A DNA stretch of 8,768 nucleotides from an uncultured bacterium (GTDB taxonomy: Bacteria > Bacteroidota > Bacteroidia > Chitinophagales > CAIODY01). The stretch spans positions 1 through 8,768 of the forward strand of contig CAIQHW010000180.1 in NCBI GenBank assembly GCA_903871715.1, written 5' to 3'. Positions within the stretch are counted from its first letter, which is position 1; every line of letters starts with the position of its first letter. The notes beneath the pieces were generated by a model that worked only from the letters and a program-made list of their open reading frames with translations, made no database searches and was not told where the DNA came from. The translations under genes and the position numbers were made by a program. Below are positions 1 through 5,965 of this stretch, in pieces.

Positions 1-729
1 ATTTTAGATAAAAAAACTGAATTGGAAAAAAGCAATTTAGATAAAAGTCAGAAATTGAAAGACGACAAAATCATATCCAACAAGGATTTGGAAGAAAGTC
101 AAAAAAAATATTACGACCAGTTAATGTCGCAAAAAAATAATCAATCTGCTTTAACACAAAACATTTTGAAATCGAAAGAGTATGAAAAAAACTTGGTGCA
201 AAATGAAAAAGAATACAAAGATATTTTGAACGAAACAATAACCAATGTGCGCACTTCTTATGAACAACTAACCAGCGAATTGAATAAATGGGAACAAAAA
301 TTTATCATCAAATCGCCCATCAATGGCAGAGTTACGATGATGAAATTTTGGGCTGAAAATCAATTTGTGAAAGAAGGCGAATTGGTAATGACAGTGATTC
401 CTGAAGGAGATAGGTTGATTGGTAAAGCCTTGATTCCGATTTTAAACAGTGGGAAAATTAAACCAGGGCAAGAAGTAAAAATTAAGTTGGATAATTTTCC
501 GTTTCAAGAATTTGGCATCATGAAAGGTGTGGTAAAAGAAATTTCGGCGTTGCCGATGGATGGAAAGTATGTGGTAGATATTGATTTACCCAATGGCAGC
601 AAAACTAGCTACAATAAAGAATTGCCGAAAGGAATTGAATTGCAAGGCAGTGCTGATATTATTACGCAGGATGTGCGATTGCTGCAAAAATTTTTCGAAC
701 CATTTAGAAGTTTAAAAAACAATCAATAA
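1..729 (+). CDS. HlyD-family secretion protein (membrane fusion protein), 3' part
   Basis: The reading frame is open from the first base of the window, so the gene starts upstream; 242 codons are present. Proteins of this family are periplasmic adaptors linking an inner-membrane ABC exporter (or similar pump) to an outer-membrane channel. The first ~90 residues are Lys/Glu/Gln/Asn-rich with heptad-like spacing, fitting the second half of a coiled-coil hairpin. Then comes the returning half of the lipoyl-like domain (FIIKSPINGRV, later VKEGELVMTVIPEGD) and a beta-barrel domain (IKPGQEVKIKLDNFPFQEFG...GVVKEIS), the usual order for HlyD. The protein ends with a charged tail (FEPFRSLKNNQ). Family assignment is firm. 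The exporter it serves lies outside the window; in Bacteroidota such adaptors often sit next to a peptidase-containing ABC transporter, but that cannot be seen here. Confidence 0.88.
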   Translation: MLDKKTELEKSNLDKSQKLKDDKIISNKDLEESQKKYYDQLMSQKNNQSALTQNILKSKEYEKNLVQNEKEYKDILNETITNVRTSYEQLTSELNKWEQKFIIKSPINGRVTMMKFWAENQFVKEGELVMTVIPEGDRLIGKALIPILNSGKIKPGQEVKIKLDNFPFQEFGIMKGVVKEISALPMDGKYVVDIDLPNGSKTSYNKELPKGIELQGSADIITQDVRLLQKFFEPFRSLKNNQ

Positions 730-755
730 TTTTAAGACCAAAAAATAAATTAAAA

Positions 756-1253
756 ATGGAGCAAACAATCGACCAAAACTTAACTGGAAAAAAATCTTTA
801 CCCGAAATGCTAAAGGTATTGTGCATACTCACTTTTATTGGTTGTGCATTTACATTCGTAAGTGCCGTTTATAATTATGCAACAATCGATAAAAAAATTG
901 GCGAGATGGAAACACAAATGCAAAAAGCACAAGAAAGCGGCAATGCTACTGTTATAGGCATGTTGCAAGATGCCGAAGATGCGGTGATTAAAGCACAACA
1001 AAATAAAATACCCATTTTTATCATCACCATTTTATCGGGCATTTTATGTGCTGTGGGTGCTTTTATGATGTGGAAGCTGAAAAAAAATGGCTTCTTTTTT
1101 TATGCCATTGGCGAATTAGTACCTACCATTTATTCACTCATTTTTATTGGCATAGGCAAAGGGATTTTTGGCATTATCACTTCAGTTTTTGGATTTGTAA
1201 TTCCTTTGGTTTTTATTATCCTTTATGCTACACAACTTAAACACATGGAGTGA
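756..1253 (+). CDS. small four-helix membrane protein, function unknown
   Basis: This encodes 165 residues that I do not recognise as a named family. Four hydrophobic segments are visible: roughly residues 19-41 (after the short polar N-terminus), 85-107, 112-133 and 137-160. Between helices 1 and 2 lies a ~40-residue charged loop rich in Lys, Glu, Gln and Met (starting IDKKIGEMETQMQKAQ) that could form a short coiled coil. The protein ends QLKHME. The start follows the HlyD-like gene stop by 26 bp of A/T-rich sequence with no obvious promoter, so cotranscription is likely. The ATG at 756 is preceded by an A-rich leader without a Shine-Dalgarno motif, normal for Bacteroidota. It is a real gene by length, coherent topology and position; a role in the neighbouring export system is only a guess. 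Confidence 0.75.
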   Translation: MEQTIDQNLTGKKSLPEMLKVLCILTFIGCAFTFVSAVYNYATIDKKIGEMETQMQKAQESGNATVIGMLQDAEDAVIKAQQNKIPIFIITILSGILCAVGAFMMWKLKKNGFFFYAIGELVPTIYSLIFIGIGKGIFGIITSVFGFVIPLVFIILYATQLKHME

Positions 1254-1260
1254 TTGGTGT

Positions 1261-1863
1261 TTATGGTATTTGTAAATGTTTATGAGTTTGCAGCGATAAT
1301 TTCCACTGTGGATTTTGTTGGATAAAATCAATTATCATTGGCAACATTTCTTTTTCTTTGCTCCATTCGGGTTGCAAATACAGCAAACATTTTTCGCTCA
1401 CTTTTTTTGCTTCGCTGATGGCAAAATCAAAATCAGATTTGTTGAACACAATTATTTTTAGCTCGTTTGCCAAAGCATAATTTGCATCCAACGCTGGTTT
1501 AAATTTTTTTGGCGAAAGGCAGACCCAATCTATATTTCCGCTGAAAGCATGACTGCCACTGGTTTCTAAATTGGTTTGTAAATTTTCATTTTTTAAAGCG
1601 GCAGTTAAAACATTCAAATCGTGCATCAATGGTTCGCCACCAGTAATAACAACAATTTTTGCAGCTGTATTTTTTATCCAATTTTTTATGTCATCGCTTT
1701 CAAATGTTGGATGATTTTTTGCATCCCAACTTTCTTTGGTATCGCACCAAACACAGCCCACATCGCAGCCCCCGAGCCGCACAAAATAAGCCGCATTGCC
1801 AGCATAAAATCCTTCGCCTTGCAAAGTGTAAAAATGTTCAACAATTGGATATTTCAACTTCAA
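1261..1863 (-). CDS. queE: 7-carboxy-7-deazaguanine synthase (radical SAM)
   Basis: QueE is a radical SAM enzyme that contracts 6-carboxy-5,6,7,8-tetrahydropterin to 7-carboxy-7-deazaguanine, a step toward preQ0, preQ1 and queuosine in tRNA. The 200-residue protein has the family N-terminus (FYTLQGEG, residues 11-18), the non-canonical cluster motif C33-x3-C37-x2-CxW-type C40 (GGCDVGCVWCD), the SAM-binding GGEP at 75-78, LETSG at 99-103, SPK at 117-119, and a C-terminal QTHK. Length is normal for the short Bacteroidota form. The codon at the family-expected start is TTG (1863-1861); no ATG exists near it, and the frame stays open upstream without a better start. A second TTG lies two codons in. 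Its stop is 7 bp from the stop of the convergent membrane-protein gene. Other queuosine genes are not in the window. Confidence 0.93.
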   Translation of the reverse strand: MKLKYPIVEHFYTLQGEGFYAGNAAYFVRLGGCDVGCVWCDTKESWDAKNHPTFESDDIKNWIKNTAAKIVVITGGEPLMHDLNVLTAALKNENLQTNLETSGSHAFSGNIDWVCLSPKKFKPALDANYALANELKIIVFNKSDFDFAISEAKKVSEKCLLYLQPEWSKEKEMLPMIIDFIQQNPQWKLSLQTHKHLQIP

Positions 1864-1874
1864 AAATATTTTTG
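1861..1874. repeat. 14 bp palindrome over the queE start
   Basis: CAAAAATATTTTTG is a perfect palindrome that includes the TTG start codon of queE at one end. A near copy, CAAAAATATTTTGCAAA, occurs at 2065-2081 in the same spacer. In such AT-rich DNA this may be chance. If functional it could be an operator, or simply part of the core promoter and start region. Confidence 0.3.
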
Positions 1875-1882
1875 CAAAGATG
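1875..1882 (-). promoter_or_regulatory. candidate -7 element for queE
   Basis: On the minus strand this reads CATCTTTG followed by C, one mismatch from the Bacteroidota -7 consensus TAnnTTTG. It lies 11 nt upstream of the TTG start, so the transcript would have almost no leader. The -33 element is not clear: a TTTTG occurs about 22 nt upstream, slightly farther than usual. Weak but suitably placed support for the TTG start. Confidence 0.35.
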
Positions 1883-2018
1883 ATACAAATGTTACTTTGT
1901 ACGACAAAATAGACGATAGAATTTTTCTTAAAAACGGAAAAGTATTTTTACAAAATTTATTTTGCAAAACAAATATCGACTGTAAAATCACTGTCCATCA
2001 ATGATTGAACGAAATGCT

Positions 2019-2051
2019 ATTTCATTTTTTTAATGGAACAAAAAATGAAAT
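2019..2051. repeat. perfect 12 bp inverted repeat
   Basis: ATTTCATTTTTT (2019-2030) and AAAAAATGAAAT (2040-2051) are exact reverse complements separated by 9 nt. On the plus strand the downstream arm is A-rich and on the minus strand the T-run lies in the stem, so it does not look like a standard terminator for either neighbour. It could be a cruciform or protein site, or just an AT-rich coincidence. Confidence 0.45.
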
Positions 2052-2151
2052 CAAAATTAAACACAAAAATATTTTGCAAAAAATGTTTTTTCAACTACTG
2101 CATTGTCCATTACTTTAATGATAAAATAATTCTCGAAACCACTTGCAAAAC

Positions 2152-2159
2152 TACATTTG
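2152..2159 (+). promoter_or_regulatory. candidate Bacteroidota -7 element for the secreted protein gene
   Basis: TACATTTG matches the Bacteroidota primary-sigma -7 consensus TAnnTTTG exactly and lies 29 nt upstream of the ATG chosen at 2189. No good TTG/TTTG -33 element is present at the usual ~19-20 nt spacing. Its position supports the ATG at 2189 over the longer frame from 2033. Confidence 0.5.
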
Positions 2160-2188
2160 TGAAAACAATAAAAACAAAAACAAAAGTC

Positions 2189-3487
2189 ATGAAAAAAATT
2201 TTACTCTTCTTATCAGTTTTGAGTTTACTTTCAATAAACTCAACCTTTGCACAAAACCAATCAAATGTTTTCAATGAGTTTTTTTCTGAGCCAAATTCGG
2301 TAGGAAAAGATTTAACAAGTAAAAATGGATGGACGCATTGCGTTGCAGGAACAGATTCTGTTACCATCAATGCTATGAATTTAAGTTGGCAAAACTATCA
2401 AACAGTAGATGCTTCAAATTCAGCTCATTTTGCTACTTCTACTGCTTTAGGAACTTACTGCCATAGCTTTACAACTTCCACAACAAAGAGTATTTTTATG
2501 GGCTTGTTATATCAAGATACTACTCACAATCATGCAAATAATTCAGGTACTTATTTTATTGCATTAGGTAGCTCCTCATCAGCAGCAGCTTACATTTGGG
2601 TAAAATATGATAATGACAGTTTGCGATTTGGTGTTTCTAAAACAAGTGGTTTACCAAACTGGTCAACTCAACGATATGCAACGAATTATATGACCAGCCT
2701 TGCCACAGGGCATCTATTAGTAATAGAGTATACTTTTAATAACGTTTCTTCTACCGATGATGTTGTAAAACTATTTATTGATAGGGACTTAATCACTTTT
2801 GACAAAAACAATCCTCCTACAGTTGGTGATGCAATTGGTAACACAACAGATCCTGATTTCTCTGGCACGATGAACAACATTTCATTGCGCTTTAATTTAC
2901 CTGCTGGATATATTGATAACATTGCAATTGATTCAGTTTGGGGCTATTTAATTGATGCTCACAATATTCCAGACCCAACTTGTAAGGCTGCATTTACAGC
3001 TACTTCTCATGGGTTAAGAATAACTTGTGTAAATAATTCAACTGGCGGCAACAAAACTTTTGGTTTTGATTTTGGTGATGGAAGTGGATTAATGTTAGAT
3101 AGTTTATCGCATACTTATACTGCAGTTGGCAATTATAGAGTTAAGTTATATTCCTTTTCAGATTTAAATTATACTATTCAATGTGATACAACTGCAAATC
3201 ATTATAACATAACTACAGTAGGTATTAACAATGTTGAAAATGAGTTGTATGCCAATGTTTATTACAGTAACAACACTCCAATTTTGCGCATTAGTACTGC
3301 TAATACAACATCATTGAATGTTGATTTAATCAACATCTTAGGCGAAAAAGTGGAAAATGTGTACAGTTCAAATTCAACTTTGGGTCAAATGATTTTGCAA
3401 CCTAAAATGAAATTGAATAGTGGTATTTATTTCTATCAAATCACTTCTAATAAAGAAAACAAAACCATAAAAGTGGTGGTGAATTAA
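2189..3487 (+). CDS. secreted LamG-like/PKD-domain protein with T9SS sorting tail
   Basis: This encodes 432 residues for export to the cell surface or medium. Residues 1-22 are a Sec signal peptide (MKK, a Leu-rich core, then STFAQ). Residues ~25-255 are beta-rich with jellyroll/LamG-like phrases (YIWVKYDNDSLRFGVSK, LLVIEYTFN, VVKLFIDRD, ending YIDNIAIDSVWG), as in concanavalin-like folds of Bacteroidota surface proteins. A PKD domain follows at ~265-330, with the hallmark FDFGDGSG and a later SHTYTAVGNYRVKL. The last ~85 residues match a type A Por/T9SS C-terminal domain: VGINNVENEL, INILGEKV, NSGIYFYQIT and a basic KTIKVVVN end. T9SS translocates such proteins across the outer membrane and removes or anchors the tail. 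No catalytic motif is visible, so adhesion or glycan binding is the likely kind of role. The gene is alone between a promoter candidate and a terminator. Confidence 0.85.
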   Translation: MKKILLFLSVLSLLSINSTFAQNQSNVFNEFFSEPNSVGKDLTSKNGWTHCVAGTDSVTINAMNLSWQNYQTVDASNSAHFATSTALGTYCHSFTTSTTKSIFMGLLYQDTTHNHANNSGTYFIALGSSSSAAAYIWVKYDNDSLRFGVSKTSGLPNWSTQRYATNYMTSLATGHLLVIEYTFNNVSSTDDVVKLFIDRDLITFDKNNPPTVGDAIGNTTDPDFSGTMNNISLRFNLPAGYIDNIAIDSVWGYLIDAHNIPDPTCKAAFTATSHGLRITCVNNSTGGNKTFGFDFGDGSGLMLDSLSHTYTAVGNYRVKLYSFSDLNYTIQCDTTANHYNITTVGINNVENELYANVYYSNNTPILRISTANTTSLNVDLINILGEKVENVYSSNSTLGQMILQPKMKLNSGIYFYQITSNKENKTIKVVVN

Positions 3488-3505
3488 TATTAAAAACTTC
3501 CTTTT

Positions 3506-3542
3506 AAAAAAGCCGCTTCATGAATTTGAAGCGGCTTTTTTT
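3506..3542. terminator. rho-independent terminator after the T9SS protein gene
   Basis: A perfect 15 bp stem (AAAAAAGCCGCTTCA, 3506-3520, pairing with 3527-3541) encloses a 6 nt loop and ends in a run of seven T. It lies 18 nt after the stop. The A-run on the left arm would give a T-run on the other strand, but no minus-strand gene ends here. Confidence 0.92.
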
Positions 3543-3558
3543 CTGCCAAAATTTTACA

Positions 3559-3572
3559 ACAAAAATTTTTGT
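3559..3572. repeat. 14 bp palindrome upstream of groES
   Basis: ACAAAAATTTTTGT is a perfect palindrome centred about 34 bp upstream of the candidate groES -7 element. That places it over the expected -33 region, where an operator or activator could act. No CIRCE element (TTAGCACTC-N9-GAGTGCTAA) is seen. AT-rich chance is possible. Confidence 0.35.
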
Positions 3573-3598
3573 CAAGATTTTTTGTCGCATTAAACGCA

Positions 3599-3606
3599 TA
3601 TCTTCG
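3599..3606 (+). promoter_or_regulatory. candidate -7 element for groES-groEL
   Basis: TATCTTCG followed by CA is one mismatch from TAnnTTTG. It would give a leader of roughly 85 nt before the groES ATG at 3696. TTTG runs occur 14 and 27 nt upstream, neither at ideal -33 spacing. The same TTCGC variant appears upstream of the phosphorylase gene in this window, which supports it being a genuine local form. Confidence 0.45.
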
Positions 3607-3695
3607 CAGCCCTTTTGACAGATTTGGTGCATGGCACAATTTGTGAAAATGGGAAAGTCAACAATTTAATTTATTAATTCAAAATCATAAAACAC

Positions 3696-3974
3696 ATGAG
3701 CAAAGTAAAAGTAACACCCATTGCCGACCGAGTGTTGGTAAAACCAAATGCTGCCGAAGAAAAAACTGCTTCGGGTATTATTATTCCAGACACTGCTAAA
3801 GAAAAGCCGATGAGGGGCGAAGTAATGGCAGTTGGCACTGGTAAAAAAGATGAACCGATGACTGTGAAAGCTGGCGACACCGTATTGTACGGTAAATATG
3901 CTGGTACTGAAATCACTATCGAAGGCACAGAGTATTTAATCATGAGAGAAAGCGACATTTTCGCAATTATCTAA
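3696..3974 (+). CDS. groES: co-chaperonin GroES
   Basis: GroES is the heptameric lid of the GroEL folding chamber in the cytoplasm. The 92-residue protein has normal length and the family landmarks in order: IADRVLVKP near the N-terminus, the mobile loop that contacts GroEL (EEKTASGIIIPDTAKEKP, residues ~21-38), GEVMAVGTG, VKAGDTVLYGKYAGTEI, and the C-terminal YLIMRESDIFAII. The start is the only sensible ATG and is preceded by an A-rich leader without Shine-Dalgarno. It is the first gene of the groES-groEL operon, with groEL starting 109 bp downstream. Expression is expected to be high and heat-inducible, although the heat-shock control element cannot be identified here. Confidence 0.98.
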   Translation: MSKVKVTPIADRVLVKPNAAEEKTASGIIIPDTAKEKPMRGEVMAVGTGKKDEPMTVKAGDTVLYGKYAGTEITIEGTEYLIMRESDIFAII

Positions 3975-3985
3975 GAAAAGTTATT

Positions 3986-4037
3986 CGTTAATGGTTATTA
4001 GTTAATCGGAAATACAAGATTAACTTCAACATTAACG
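3986..4037. repeat. inverted repeat in the groES-groEL spacer
   Basis: The left arm at 3986-4007 (CGTTAATG ... AGTTAATC) pairs with the right arm at 4018-4037 (GATTAACT ... CATTAACG): two perfect 8 bp blocks with a short imperfect middle and a ~10 nt loop. A further TTAAC-rich run with direct-repeat character (AATTAACTATTAACAATTAAC region, 4050-4070) follows before groEL. It has no T-tail, so it is not a terminator. It could stabilise or process the groES/groEL transcript, or be a dispersed intergenic repeat. Confidence 0.7.
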
Positions 4038-4083
4038 AGCTGCAAAAACAATTAACTATTAACAATTAACTAAAAACAAAACA

Positions 4084-5718
4084 ATGTCAAAAATTATAAA
4101 TTTTAACACAGAAGCCCGTGAACACTTGAAAAAAGGTGTTGACCAATTGGCAAACGCTGTAAAAGTAACTTTAGGACCTAAAGGTCGTAATGTAGTAATC
4201 GAAAAAAAATTCGGTGCGCCACAAATCACTAAAGATGGTGTAACGGTGGCTAAAGAAATCGAATTGGAAAACAATTTAGAAAACATGGGTGCGCAAATGG
4301 TAAAAGAAGTTGCTTCTAAAACCAATGACGCTGCTGGTGATGGTACTACAACTGCTACAGTATTGGCACAAGCCATTATTACAGGTGGTTTGAAAAACGT
4401 AGCTGCTGGTGCTAACCCAATGGATTTGAAACGTGGGATGGATTTGGCAGTGAAAACTGTGGTAGAAGAATTGAAAAAAATGAGCAAAACTGTTGGAGAT
4501 GATATCGCTATGATTGAATCAGTTGGAACTATTTCGGCTAACAACGATGCTACTATTGGTAAATTGATTGCTGAAGCGATGGCTAAAGTGAAAAAAGAAG
4601 GTGTAATTACTGTGGAAGAAGCAAAAGGTACTGAAACTACTGTGGAAGTGGTAGAAGGTATGCAATTTGACCGTGGTTATTCATCTGCTTACTTTGTTAC
4701 GAACACAGAAAACATGGAAGCTGAATTGGAAAATCCATACATCTTAATCTACGACAAAAAGATTTCTACGATGAAAGATTTATTGCCAATTCTTGAAAAA
4801 ACTGTGCAATCAGGTCGTCCATTATTAATCATTTCGGAAGAAGTAGATGGCGAAGCATTATCTACATTGGTAGTAAACAAAATCCGTGGCACTATAAAAG
4901 TATGCGCAGTAAAAGCTCCAGGCTTTGGCGACCGCAGAAAAGAAATGTTGCAAGATTTAGCTGTATTAACTGGTGGTACAGTTATCAGCGAAGAAATGGG
5001 ACGTAAATTAGAAGATGCACAATTGGCTGATTTAGGTCATGCTGAAAAAATCATCGTGGATAAAGACAACACTACGGTTGTAAACGGTGCTGGTAAAAAA
5101 GAAGATATTAATGCTCGTATTTCGCAAATTAAATCGCAAATAGAAAGCACTACTTCTGATTACGATAAAGAAAAATTGCAAGAACGCTTGGCTAAATTGA
5201 GCGGTGGTGTTGCAGTATTGTATGTTGGTGCTGCTACAGAAGTGGAAATGAAAGAAAAGAAAGACCGTGTTGACGATGCCTTGCATGCAACTCGTGCTGC
5301 TGTAGAAGAAGGTATTGTTCCTGGCGGTGGTGTGGCTTATATCAGAGCACAAGCTGCTTTGGATACTTTGAAAGGTGCTAATGAAGATGAACAAACTGGT
5401 ATCGAAATTATCAAACGTGCTATCGAAGAACCATTGCGCACTATTGTTGCCAATGCTGGTATCGAAGGTAGTGTAGTGGTAATGAAAGTACGCGAAGGCA
5501 AAGGCAACTTTGGTTTCAATGCTCGTACCGAAAAATATGAAGATTTGTTAGCTTCGGGTGTTATTGACCCAACTAAAGTGAGCCGTATTGCTTTAGAAAA
5601 TGCTTCTTCTATTGCAGGTATGTTGTTGACTACTGAATGTACCATTGCCGATAAACCAGAACCAAAACAAAACGCTATGCCTCAAATGCCTGGCGGTGGA
5701 ATGGGAATGGATTACTAA
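4084..5718 (+). CDS. groEL: chaperonin GroEL (Hsp60)
   Basis: This is the 60 kDa subunit of the ATP-driven double-ring folding machine. The 544-residue protein is full length (E. coli has 548). Visible landmarks are VTLGPKGRNVVI (~28-39), ITKDGVTVAKEI, the ATP-binding GDGTTTATVLA (85-95), the apical-domain segment VEGMQFDRGYSSAYFVTN, KAPGFGDRRKEML, VDDALHATRAAVEEGIVPGGG with the catalytic Asp (E. coli D398 equivalent), and a Gly/Met-rich flexible tail ending PGGGMGMDY. All residues expected for ATPase function that I can locate are present. It is the second gene of the operon after groES and is followed by a palindrome cluster and a strong terminator. The leader before the ATG is A-rich without Shine-Dalgarno. 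Confidence 0.99.
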   Translation: MSKIINFNTEAREHLKKGVDQLANAVKVTLGPKGRNVVIEKKFGAPQITKDGVTVAKEIELENNLENMGAQMVKEVASKTNDAAGDGTTTATVLAQAIITGGLKNVAAGANPMDLKRGMDLAVKTVVEELKKMSKTVGDDIAMIESVGTISANNDATIGKLIAEAMAKVKKEGVITVEEAKGTETTVEVVEGMQFDRGYSSAYFVTNTENMEAELENPYILIYDKKISTMKDLLPILEKTVQSGRPLLIISEEVDGEALSTLVVNKIRGTIKVCAVKAPGFGDRRKEMLQDLAVLTGGTVISEEMGRKLEDAQLADLGHAEKIIVDKDNTTVVNGAGKKEDINARISQIKSQIESTTSDYDKEKLQERLAKLSGGVAVLYVGAATEVEMKEKKDRVDDALHATRAAVEEGIVPGGGVAYIRAQAALDTLKGANEDEQTGIEIIKRAIEEPLRTIVANAGIEGSVVVMKVREGKGNFGFNARTEKYEDLLASGVIDPTKVSRIALENASSIAGMLLTTECTIADKPEPKQNAMPQMPGGGMGMDY

Positions 5719-5720
5719 GC

Positions 5721-5807
5721 GTAGAGCCACACAATTGTGTGGCTGTTAATTAAGACGGGTAAATTAATTGTGCGTCTTTCTTAAGACGGATAATTATCCG
5801 TCTCTAC
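5721..5807. repeat. cluster of three palindromes after groEL, bounded by GTAGAG/CTCTAC
   Basis: Starting 2 bp after the groEL stop, three dyads stand side by side. The first is a perfect 20 bp palindrome at 5725-5744 (AGCCACACAA and its complement). The second is AAGACG at 5752-5757 paired with CGTCTT at 5773-5778 around an AATTAATT core. The third is a perfect 20 bp palindrome at 5784-5803 (AGACGGATAA and its complement). The block opens with GTAGAG (5721-5726) and closes with the reverse complement CTCTAC (5802-5807). From memory, GTAGAGACG...CGTCTCTAC palindromes recur between genes in Bacteroidota and cyanobacteria, so this looks like a composite REP/MITE-type intergenic element. Confidence 0.75.
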
Positions 5808-5816
5808 AAAAAATAC

Positions 5817-5852
5817 AAAAACGCTCAATCGGAAACGGTTGGGCGTTTTTTT
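5817..5852 (+). terminator. rho-independent terminator of groES-groEL
   Basis: A 15 bp stem (5817-5831 with 5836-5850, two G-T pairs) closes on a GAAA tetraloop of the GNRA type and runs into seven T. The left arm reads AAAAACGCTCAATCG. It lies about 100 bp after the groEL stop, beyond the palindrome cluster. Two related hairpins follow at 6413 and 6668. Confidence 0.9.
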
Positions 5853-5883
5853 GTTCCATCGGAACAATTGTTGGTAAAAAAAA

Positions 5884-5950
5884 TTTCACAAAGAACCACA
5901 AAGGCACTCAAAGATTTTCTCTGTGCAATTCCGTGTATTCTTTGTGTAAC
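5884..5950. repeat. long imperfect inverted repeat rich in CACAAAG/CTTTGTG
   Basis: The left arm at 5884-5914 (TTTCACAAAGAACCACAAAG...) and the right arm at ~5918-5950 (...GTGTATTCTTTGTGTAA) are imperfect reverse complements of about 30 nt with a tiny spacer. The word ACAAAG and its complement recur within each arm. Translation gives phrases like HKGTQRFSLCNSVYSLCN. Repeats of this CACAAAG...CTTTGTG kind are, as I recall, dispersed in intergenic DNA of Bacteroidota and give rise to spurious small annotated proteins. No gene is called here. Confidence 0.65.
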
Positions 5951-5965
5951 GCTGTGTAATAATTT

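Larger units (their letters stand above)
1864..2188. other. AT-rich spacer between queE and the T9SS protein gene
   Basis: About 325 bp lie between the divergent starts of queE and the secreted protein. I see no convincing gene. The frame of the secreted protein is open back to an ATG at 2033, but the added 52 residues would sit in front of a classic signal peptide and are low-complexity Lys/Thr/Phe sequence, so that extension is rejected. The stretch holds several TTTTGCAAA-like runs (near 1970 and 2076), a perfect 12 bp inverted repeat (2019-2051) and a candidate promoter for the downstream gene at its right end. Confidence 0.6.

Noticed and set aside
2033..2188. Longer N-terminus for the T9SS protein from the ATG at 2033
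   Set aside because: The extra 52 residues are low-complexity and would bury a classic signal peptide; a -7 element lies inside this stretch and fits the ATG at 2189.
3675..3695. CIRCE/HrcA operator before groES
   Set aside because: No TTAGCACTC-N9-GAGTGCTAA or close variant was found in 3543-3695; GTGC-ATG-GCAC at 3626-3640 is too short to count.
5768..5959. 63-codon plus-strand frame after groEL
   Set aside because: It spans a palindrome, a terminator and the CACAAAG repeat; its tail is the typical spurious peptide of that repeat.
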